Assembly: GCA_041744575.1 (NCBI GenBank)
Contig: JBGTKP010000045.1
Span: forward strand, 1-64,000
Length of the DNA stretch: 64,000 nucleotides
Source: JTS-RE37 sp041744575
Lineage (GTDB): Bacteria > Bacteroidota > Bacteroidia > Flavobacteriales > Flavobacteriaceae
Reading direction: 5' to 3'
In this document: in pieces, positions 58,218 to 64,000 of the stretch
Position numbering within the stretch: position 1 is the stretch's first letter
Layout of the letters: every line of letters starts with the position of its first letter
Translations under genes and position numbers: made by a program
Notes under the pieces: generated by a model
Databases searched by the model: none
Told to the model about the DNA's origin: nothing
What the model saw: only the letters and a program-made list of their open reading frames with translations

Positions 58218-59282
58218 TCAACGAAACCCGAGGTTTCCTTTGGCATAGTCCAGGGATATTTTGTTATTTTCCACTTCCGCTGCCAGCTGTTTATCGATAT
58301 CCAGGCCGGATACGACCGGGAGGGGTTCTGTCGATTTCTGATTCCGGATATCGTGCAGGTACATTGCGAGTTCACGAGCCGGAATCTGGTCGAAGGTGGC
58401 CCAGTACTTTTCTGTGAGGCAAGGTATTTTCAACGGATCCCTGGTGATCATTTCGAGGTTGAAGCGGATTTCAGGTTGCTGTTCTTTTATGATCCGGATC
58501 ATTTGTTCAATGTCCAGATAGCCGGTTCCCAGATTAACTTCTGACATCAGGAAGCCATCTTCGTATTCAGTAACGCCCATATCCTTTAGGTGCACTGAGT
58601 AGGCGTAAGGGGCCAGGGCTCTAACCACTTCCATTGGATCTTCGAGCAGGGAAATATTGTTTCCGGTATCCAGTGTAACACCTATCCATTCGCTATCCAG
58701 GGTCTTCAGGATGTCGATCATTTCCTCTATGCGCCAGTCTTTGTGGTTTTCTACTGCAAGTTTTACCCGCTGTTTTCGCATGACAGGCTCCGCCAGCCGA
58801 AGTGACGCCAAAGAAGAATTCCGGAAGTCCAGAAAGGTATCCATGGTTTCGAACGTTTCGTAACGCCTTCCGGAAAGACAGGCGGTCCTGATTACATCGA
58901 TTCCGGCGAGTTTGGCGCCGCTGACGTCCTTTTCGAATCGGGCCGTATCCTGCTGATCCTTGGGCAACCTGATCTGTCCTTCCAAAAACATCCCCAGGGA
59001 TTCCGCCTTCTGCCTGATGTCTGACGCAATCGCCTTGTCCCAATTCCTTATCCCAACCTGTACCCCCCCAAAACCGAGAGAAGCACAATGATTGATCATA
59101 TCCATGGCATTGGAGAAAGCCGGATAGGCAGTACTCTGCAATTTACCATACCAGCGCATCATGTAAGAGGCTTCCGCTACCCCGAAGCGGCTTTCTTCAG
59201 CAGTAGTAAATGAGGGCATCACCGGCAGACAGGCGGCCAAGGCTCCTGCTGATGAATTTTGAATAAAAGTTCTGCGTTTCAT
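58218..59282 (-). CDS. Exported TIM-barrel sugar isomerase/epimerase (Tat or lipoprotein signal)
   Basis: A 354-residue protein from ATG 59282 (an alternative ATG is six bases earlier). The N-terminus MKRRTFIQNSSAGALAACLP has an RRxFIQ twin-arginine motif and a hydrophobic stretch, so it is exported folded. The rest is a xylose-isomerase-like TIM barrel with metal ligands in LAVENHKDW (Glu), VTLDTGNN (Asp), SVHLKDMG (His) and FNLEMITRD (Glu). Sugar isomerases of this kind are normally cytosolic; here it sits between two cytosolic SDR genes. Function unknown. Confidence 0.8.
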   Translation of the reverse strand: MKRRTFIQNSSAGALAACLPVMPSFTTAEESRFGVAEASYMMRWYGKLQSTAYPAFSNAMDMINHCASLGFGGVQVGIRNWDKAIASDIRQKAESLGMFLEGQIRLPKDQQDTARFEKDVSGAKLAGIDVIRTACLSGRRYETFETMDTFLDFRNSSLASLRLAEPVMRKQRVKLAVENHKDWRIEEMIDILKTLDSEWIGVTLDTGNNISLLEDPMEVVRALAPYAYSVHLKDMGVTEYEDGFLMSEVNLGTGYLDIEQMIRIIKEQQPEIRFNLEMITRDPLKIPCLTEKYWATFDQIPARELAMYLHDIRNQKSTEPLPVVSGLDIDKQLAAEVENNKISLDYAKGNLGFR

Positions 59283-59361
59283 GTTCATCAGTTTATTGGC
59301 CGCTAAGCCATTCATGCGGTTATTTTTGACAGCACTTTCGCCCTGCCTGAAGATTAAATTA

Positions 59362-60108
59362 TCAATAGAGGGCACGTCCACCACTAAGATCATAAGTAAA
59401 TCCGGTGGTAAAGCTATTTTGATCAGAAATAATAAAACATGCCATTTCCACAAACTCATCCAGGGTGCCACAACGTTTCATTGGGATCTTGTCGGTCATA
59501 TATTTTACCTGTTCTTCAGGCTGTCCGTCAAGAATGGCTGTCCGGATCACTGCCGGTGCAATCGCATTCACAAGGATCCCGGTTTCGGCGTATTCCTTAC
59601 CCTGCACCTTGGTCATCCCGATAACCGCGGCTTTCGAAGCGGAGTAGGCGAGCATTCCGGCATTGCCGTCTTTTCCTGAAATGGAAGCAATATGAAGTAC
59701 CCTGCCATATTTTTTTTCCAGCATATAAGGAACGGTCGCCTTAAAAGTATTGAAGGAGCCAAGGACATTCACGGCAAAGACATTTTCAAAATCCGCTCCT
59801 TCCACTTCATGGCTTTTGATCCCTGTTTTTCCGACGATACCTGCACAATTCACTAAAATATCAATCTTTCCTGCCTGTTTTCTAAAATCATCTATGGCCT
59901 GCCTTACCTCCGTAAAGTCTGTCACATCCAGCGCGTATCCTTTTGCTTTGGCCGGATACTTTTCAAGCGTCTTCCCGAAGTCCTCCAGGTGCCTGTCCAT
60001 CAGACCAACGGTGGTCCCCAGGGACAGAAGACGCTGAGATAAAGCATTGCCGAGGCCGCTGGCTGCTCCTGTGATAATGGCCGTTTTCTGATCCCAATGG
60101 GTGCTCAT
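59362..60108 (-). CDS. SDR-family oxidoreductase
   Basis: A 248-residue classical SDR from ATG 60108 (MSTHWDQKTAIITGAASG). Motifs: TGAASGLGNALS, NCAGIVGK, catalytic Ser in HIASISGK and intact YSASK in LAYSASKAAVIGM. The C-terminus ends FTYDLSGGRALY, usual for the family. It could reduce or oxidise a keto-deoxy sugar acid from the neighbouring dehydratase, but the substrate is not determinable. It is divergent from the dehydratase gene across a 232-base region holding both promoters. Confidence 0.82.
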   Translation of the reverse strand: MSTHWDQKTAIITGAASGLGNALSQRLLSLGTTVGLMDRHLEDFGKTLEKYPAKAKGYALDVTDFTEVRQAIDDFRKQAGKIDILVNCAGIVGKTGIKSHEVEGADFENVFAVNVLGSFNTFKATVPYMLEKKYGRVLHIASISGKDGNAGMLAYSASKAAVIGMTKVQGKEYAETGILVNAIAPAVIRTAILDGQPEEQVKYMTDKIPMKRCGTLDEFVEMACFIISDQNSFTTGFTYDLSGGRALY

Positions 60109-60181
60109 CAATTTTGTTTTTAGGATTTTAGGCTCCGCTTTTTCCTTGTGCCGAAAATTCGCGGAATTCAAATAAAAGTAG

Positions 60182-60189
60182 CAAAAGTA
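60182..60189 (-). promoter_or_regulatory. Promoter -7 box of the minus-strand SDR gene
   Basis: On the minus strand this reads TACTTTTG, an exact TAnnTTTG match, giving a transcript start near 60175 and a 68-base leader to the ATG at 60108. No clear -33 TTG is seen. Confidence 0.4.
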
Positions 60190-60229
60190 TTTTAGAGTTG
60201 AGGAAGGATCGGAGATGGATTCGCAGAAA

Positions 60230-60260
60230 TAAAAAGGCAGGCCATTTTGTTAACTGCCTT
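60230..60260 (-). terminator. Terminator-like hairpin on the minus strand between the divergent promoters
   Basis: AAGGCAG (60234-60240) pairs with CTGCCTT (60254-60260). On the minus strand the stem is followed by five T (60235-60231). It would stop minus-strand transcription entering from the dehydratase side, upstream of the SDR promoter, or act as an attenuator for a longer SDR transcript. Confidence 0.45.
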
Positions 60261-60272
60261 AAAGATGATACC

Positions 60273-60305
60273 TTGATTCCTTCTAACAAAAAACACGTAG
60301 ATTTA
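60273..60305 (+). promoter_or_regulatory. Promoter of the dehydratase-GntP operon
   Basis: TTG (60273-60275) and TAGATTTA (60298-60305, one mismatch to TAnnTTTG) are 22 bases apart. The start would be near 60312, 29 bases before the GTG of the dehydratase. Confidence 0.4.
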
Positions 60306-60340
60306 AACAAGGCTATTAACAACCGTAAATCTGTCGATAA

Positions 60341-62077
60341 GTGGATAATAAAAAAGCGTCAAAGCTAAAGTTAAGGAGTCAGGATTGGTTTGACCCGGAG
60401 GATGCAAAATCAGGATTTATTCATCGATCCTGGCTCCGTAATCAGGGGTATCCGGATGACTATTTCCGTGGAAGGCCGGTCATCGGGATCTGCAATACCT
60501 GGTCAGAACTCACTCCCTGTAACGGTCATTTACGTGAATTTGCCGAATTTGTAAAACGCGGCGTCCTGGAAGCAGGAGGTGTGCCTTTTGAATTTCCGGT
60601 AACCAGTACGGGGGAAACGATCATGAGACCCACCGCAATGCTCTTCAGAAACCTGGCGAGCATGGACACGGAGGAATGCATTCGTGCCAATCCCCTCGAC
60701 GGGGTTGTCCTTCTCACAGGCTGCGATAAGACCACACCGTCCACTGTGATGGGCGCCTGTAGCGTAGACCTTCCGACCATTGTGGTTCCGGGCGGACCCA
60801 TGCTGAACGGGAAATACCGGGGAGAGCGGATTGGCTCGGGTACCTTTGTATGGACCTTGAAGGATAAAATTAAGAATGAAGGCTTTACGCCAGAAAATCA
60901 GGTAGAAGCAGAGATATGTTCCGCCAGGAGTGCCGGACATTGCATGACAATGGGCACCGCTTCTACCATGGCCTGCATGGTAGAGTCGCTTGGATTGACC
61001 TTGCCGGGGGCTGCGGCCATTCCTGCCGTTGACTCCAGGAAAAAAGCCCTTGCACAGCTTTCCGGAAGACGTATCGTCGAAATGGTGAAGGAAGATCTTA
61101 AATTATCCAGAATACTGACGAGGGAGGCTTTTGAAAATGCGATTATGCTCAATGCGGCCGTTGGGGGCTCCACAAATTTTATCATCCATTTACAGGCCAT
61201 AGCGGGACGGATCGGGGTGCCACTGGAACTCAAGGATTTTGACAGCCTGGGAAGTCGTATTCCCTTACTCGTCAATCTTATGCCTTCAGGCAGGTTTTTG
61301 ATGGAAGACTTCTTTGATGCCGGAGGCCTGCCCGTCGTAATACAACAAATGAAATCTTACCTTCACAATGACGCCATTACGGTAAACGGCAAACCAATCG
61401 GGGAAAACAATAAGATGGCAGAATGCTTTAACCCGGAGGTTATTGCCCCGTTGGAGCAGCCCTTTCTTGAGAATGCCGGGATCGCCGTGTTGTACGGCAA
61501 CCTTTGCAAGGACGGAGCAGTGATAAAACCTTCAGCCGCAACGCCGGAATTAATGACCCATCGCGGGAAGGCTATTGTATTTGAAACTATTGAAGATTTT
61601 CTGGAGTCGATAGACCATCCGGATCTTGATATCGATCAGGACAGCGTCATGGTACTCAAGGGCGTGGGTCCTGTAGGCTATCCCGGGATGGCAGAAGTAG
61701 GCAATATGGACCTGCCCGAGAAACTCCTTAAAAAGGGTATTAAGGACATGGTGAGAATTTCCGATGGGCGGATGAGCGGCACCGCTTTTGGCACTGTGGT
61801 GCTGCATGTCTCTCCTGAATCCTCGGTCGGCGGGGTTTTAGGACTGGTAGCCACGGGTGACTATATCCAATTGGATGTTCCGAACAGAAAGCTGCACCTC
61901 GAAGTGAGTAACGAGGAACTTGCCAGAAGGAAATCGGCCTGGTCTCCACCAAAACCCATGATGGAAAGGGGGTATGTCAGTCTTTATACCAGAACGGTTC
62001 AACAGGCCCATCTTGGGGCTGATCTGGATTTTCTGACAGGAAAGTCAGACGCCAACGTTACCAGAAATGCACATTAA
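60341..62077 (+). CDS. IlvD/Edd-family sugar-acid dehydratase
   Basis: A 578-residue protein with GTG start (MDNKKASKLKLRSQDWFD). The Fe-S ligands and active-site features of the family are visible: ICNTWSELTPCNGHL, LLTGCDKTTPSTVMGA, SAGHCMTMGTASTMACM, and the C-terminal ISDGRMSGTAFGTVVLHV. Its length and the WSELTPCN signature match the sugar-acid branch (arabinonate, xylonate or fuconate dehydratases) rather than valine-pathway IlvD. It would form a 2-keto-3-deoxy acid. It may supply the fuconate dehydratase step missing from the neighbouring operon. It is 18 bases ahead of gntP. Confidence 0.87.
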   Translation: MDNKKASKLKLRSQDWFDPEDAKSGFIHRSWLRNQGYPDDYFRGRPVIGICNTWSELTPCNGHLREFAEFVKRGVLEAGGVPFEFPVTSTGETIMRPTAMLFRNLASMDTEECIRANPLDGVVLLTGCDKTTPSTVMGACSVDLPTIVVPGGPMLNGKYRGERIGSGTFVWTLKDKIKNEGFTPENQVEAEICSARSAGHCMTMGTASTMACMVESLGLTLPGAAAIPAVDSRKKALAQLSGRRIVEMVKEDLKLSRILTREAFENAIMLNAAVGGSTNFIIHLQAIAGRIGVPLELKDFDSLGSRIPLLVNLMPSGRFLMEDFFDAGGLPVVIQQMKSYLHNDAITVNGKPIGENNKMAECFNPEVIAPLEQPFLENAGIAVLYGNLCKDGAVIKPSAATPELMTHRGKAIVFETIEDFLESIDHPDLDIDQDSVMVLKGVGPVGYPGMAEVGNMDLPEKLLKKGIKDMVRISDGRMSGTAFGTVVLHVSPESSVGGVLGLVATGDYIQLDVPNRKLHLEVSNEELARRKSAWSPPKPMMERGYVSLYTRTVQQAHLGADLDFLTGKSDANVTRNAH

Positions 62078-62095
62078 ACCAAACTTATATCACCA

Positions 62096-63433
62096 ATGAT
62101 AAGCATCCTCTTACTCCTGCTCAGTGTTCTGATCATTATTCTGCTCACTGTGAAATGGCAGGTTCATCCATTTCTGGCTTTACTTGGGGCCGCCATTTTT
62201 TTTGCAGTTTTTTCAGAAATGAGCTTGCAGACCCTGGTGCAGTCAATCAATGACGGTTTTGGAGGTACCCTTGGAAAAATAGGTATTGTAATTGTGCTCG
62301 GGGTCATCATCGGTGCTTTTCTCGAACAAACCGGAGGGGCCTTTAAACTGGCGGAAATCGTTCTTAGGGTGATTGGAAAGAACCGGGTGCATGAGGCCAT
62401 GGGAATTGTCGGCTTCATTGTATCGATTCCGGTATTCGCGGACAGCGGATTTATCATCCTGAATCCTCTTAACAAGAGCCTCAGTAAAAGGGCGGGCCTA
62501 TCCATTGTCGGCACTGCCACTGCTCTCATACTCGGACTTATGATCACCCACGTCCTCGTGCCACCCACCCCAGGGCCCATTGCTGCGGCAGGAATCATAG
62601 GAGCTGATGTAGGACTTGTGATGCTGGTGGGATTGACCGTCGGAATGATTGTCCTGGTCCCGGCGATCATCTATTGTAAAAAAATGGGTGCCCGTCATTA
62701 TATTGACCCTAATCCTGAAATGTCGGGGGAACTCATCCAGGAAAAGATCAGACAGGCTCCAGGGGCCTTCAAGTCCTTTTTACCCATCTTCATTCCCATT
62801 TTATTGATTGTCGGGAAATCGCTGATGGATTTCAGCCTTACGGAGGGCCAGGAGGATTTGGCCTGGGTAAAGGTGATCAGCTTTGTGGGTTCCCCGGTTA
62901 TTGCCCTGCTGATCGGAATGCTTTTTGCTTTCCTCCTCCCGAAGAAACTGGACAGTGAAATGCTCTCCTCGACCGGGTGGGTGGGAAAAGCCCTCGTCGA
63001 TGCCTCTAACATCATTCTTATAACAGGGGCCGGAGGTATTTTCGGAACCATCCTGCAAAACAGCGGGATCGCTGCAACCCTTGCAAACACCTTGTCCTCG
63101 GCAAATCTTGGGATCTGGCTTCCGTTCCTGCTCTGCGCGGCCATAAAGACCGCCCAGGGTTCCTCGACCGTGGCATTGATCACCACCGCCTCCATCATTG
63201 CTCCCTTACTTGCCTCCCTGGGCTTTACCACCGAAATTGACAAAGCACTAATTGTTGCGGCCATTGGTGCGGGAGCCATGGTCGTTTCCCATGCCAATGA
63301 CAGTGGATTCTGGATCCTTACGCAGTTTTCCGGGATCGATGTGAAAACCGGGTACAGGGTATATACGCTTGGCACATTGATAGTGGGTAGTCTGGCGGCA
63401 TCCGTCATATTCCTTGCAACCTTCCTGTTCTAG
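62096..63433 (+). CDS. GntP-family sugar-acid permease
   Basis: A 445-residue membrane protein with about 12 helices. Signatures of the GntP family: FADSGFIILNPLNKSLSKR, HVLVPPTPGPIAAAGI, KTAQGSSTVALITTA and VSHANDSGFWILTQFSG. Members import gluconate, glycerate or related acids with protons. It is 18 bases after the dehydratase gene, so the two form a take-up-and-dehydrate pair. The exact acid is not known. A third gene starts 10 bases later. Confidence 0.88.
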   Translation: MISILLLLLSVLIIILLTVKWQVHPFLALLGAAIFFAVFSEMSLQTLVQSINDGFGGTLGKIGIVIVLGVIIGAFLEQTGGAFKLAEIVLRVIGKNRVHEAMGIVGFIVSIPVFADSGFIILNPLNKSLSKRAGLSIVGTATALILGLMITHVLVPPTPGPIAAAGIIGADVGLVMLVGLTVGMIVLVPAIIYCKKMGARHYIDPNPEMSGELIQEKIRQAPGAFKSFLPIFIPILLIVGKSLMDFSLTEGQEDLAWVKVISFVGSPVIALLIGMLFAFLLPKKLDSEMLSSTGWVGKALVDASNIILITGAGGIFGTILQNSGIAATLANTLSSANLGIWLPFLLCAAIKTAQGSSTVALITTASIIAPLLASLGFTTEIDKALIVAAIGAGAMVVSHANDSGFWILTQFSGIDVKTGYRVYTLGTLIVGSLAASVIFLATFLF

Positions 63434-63443
63434 AAAATATTGG

Positions 63444-64000
63444 ATGCGCTTCCCCACCTTGACATATAGATTTTATCAAACGGTTTTAAAAGTTCCGGGA
63501 ATTCATTTACGCCACGGAATATGCATACTTACATCGCTCTTCCTGGGCTTATCGTCATGCCAACAGCAACAAGAAACAACTACAGCCTTATCCCCTGATG
63601 CCGCCCTGGCATCCTTTGTACTCGCAGATCCGGATCTTGAAATACAATTGGTGGCCGCCGAACCCCTGGTACAGGATCCGGTGGCTATTTCATTTGACGG
63701 GGCAGGACGGATGTGGGTGGTGGAGATGCTGGGCTTCATGACCGATATTGAGGGAACCGGGGAAAAAGATCCGAGCGGCAGGATATCAGTGCTTTTTGAT
63801 GATGACCGGGACGGGCGTATGGATAGGAGCGTCATATTCCTTGACAGTCTGGTACTTCCGAGGGCCATAGCACTGGTAGAAGATGGTGTCCTCGTTTCGG
63901 AGAACATTCCTTTATGGCTGGCCAGTGATACGGACGAAGATCTCAAGGCAGATCGCAAAGTGCTCATAGATTCCACCTATGGCGGACAGGGAATGCCGGA
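63444..64000 (+). CDS. PVC-type heme/PQQ-like dehydrogenase lipoprotein (partial, runs off the edge)
   Basis: From ATG 63444 the frame is open for 185 codons to the end of the window. An N-terminal stretch ending in lipobox LGLSSC is followed by DLEIQLVAAEPLVQDPVAIS, FDGAGRMWVVEM and then an Asp-rich DDDRDGRMDR turn and ADRKVLIDSTYGG. This is the six-bladed propeller start of the PVC-type (PQQ-like/heme) membrane-bound dehydrogenase domain. Complete members are often 600-1,100 residues with a C-terminal cytochrome c domain. It begins 10 bases after gntP, so it is co-transcribed; it may oxidise a sugar in the periplasm. Confidence 0.75.
   Translation, partial: MRFPTLTYRFYQTVLKVPGIHLRHGICILTSLFLGLSSCQQQQETTTALSPDAALASFVLADPDLEIQLVAAEPLVQDPVAISFDGAGRMWVVEMLGFMTDIEGTGEKDPSGRISVLFDDDRDGRMDRSVIFLDSLVLPRAIALVEDGVLVSENIPLWLASDTDEDLKADRKVLIDSTYGGQGMP

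Noticed and set aside
62698..63408. A 236-codon open frame antisense to the GntP gene
   Set aside because: It mirrors the membrane-helix codons of GntP, a common source of long false frames, and has no start context.
1..64000. Search for tRNA/rRNA genes, CRISPR arrays, insertion sequences and phage or integrative elements
   Set aside because: No cloverleaf-like CCA-end genes, regularly spaced repeats, transposase or integrase motifs, or terminal inverted repeats were seen by eye.

Overview
The window is a gene-dense, moderate-GC piece of a Bacteroidota chromosome, almost certainly from a marine or halophilic member of the Flavobacteriaceae. The evidence is the ribosomal alpha-operon order with a long acidic tail on L17, a zinc-free bL36, an ECF-sigma/FecR/TonB-receptor cassette, many short lipoprotein signals, flavobacterial paralogues (CtlX, DUF1343, DUF1080, DUF2461, MBL-rhodanese) and promoters of the Bacteroidota type (-7 TAnnTTTG, -33 TTG/TTTG). 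Canonical Shine-Dalgarno sequences are absent at nearly all starts. No rRNA, tRNA, CRISPR array, insertion sequence or integrase gene was seen, and no gene-free stretch exceeds about 250 bases.

Layout. 1-3638: end of the ribosomal protein cluster (infA 3' end, rpmJ, rpsM, rpsK, rpsD, rpoA, rplQ), closed by a strong terminator; three of its spacers can form RNA structures. 3768-9509: carA (preceded by a possible 18-codon leader ORF), eno, starch/glycogen synthase, citrate synthase. 9532-12197: two neighbouring pentein (guanidino-group) enzymes and a DUF2461 protein. 12157-17241 (minus): BCCT transporter, a TonB-receptor-plug-like surface protein, an SDR-DUF2867 protein and an unknown protein. 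17363-19180: argS. 19200-25173: sigma factor, FecR anti-sigma and TonB receptor on the minus strand, with a divergent repeat-rich lipoprotein. 25329-27798: ffh, folD and a tiny lipoprotein. 27917-30857: secreted esterase-like protein and a GH43 lipoprotein. 30872-35557 (minus): VOC protein, alpha/beta hydrolase, YitT, lipoprotein, HerA-like ATPase. 35757-42094: queE, lipoprotein metalloprotease, methyltransferase, YkgJ cluster protein, sterol-desaturase-like protein, DUF1343, FtsX permease. 42218-50143: cysteine synthase, DUF1080, aldose epimerase, SulP transporter, MBL-rhodanese protein, mini membrane protein, exonuclease-GIY-YIG fusion.

50293-57333 is a compact operon for L-fucose release and breakdown by a non-phosphorylating route: secreted GH29 fucosidase, FucP importer, two SDR dehydrogenases, a fumarylacetoacetase-fold hydrolase that would split the diketo acid to pyruvate and L-lactate, and a flavin L-lactate dehydrogenase-like enzyme to recover the lactate. 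57374-64000 looks like a second, sugar-acid-directed module: two SDRs and an exported TIM-barrel isomerase on the minus strand, and on the plus strand an IlvD/Edd-family dehydratase, a GntP permease and the start of a large exported PVC-type dehydrogenase lipoprotein cut by the window edge. The dehydratase could also supply the fuconate dehydratase step missing from the fucose operon.

The most interesting points are the possible carA leader peptide, an anti-Shine-Dalgarno-matching element within alternative RNA folds between rpsM and rpsK, promoters abutting start codons (probable leaderless mRNAs), and an operon SDR whose catalytic Lys is replaced by Asn.
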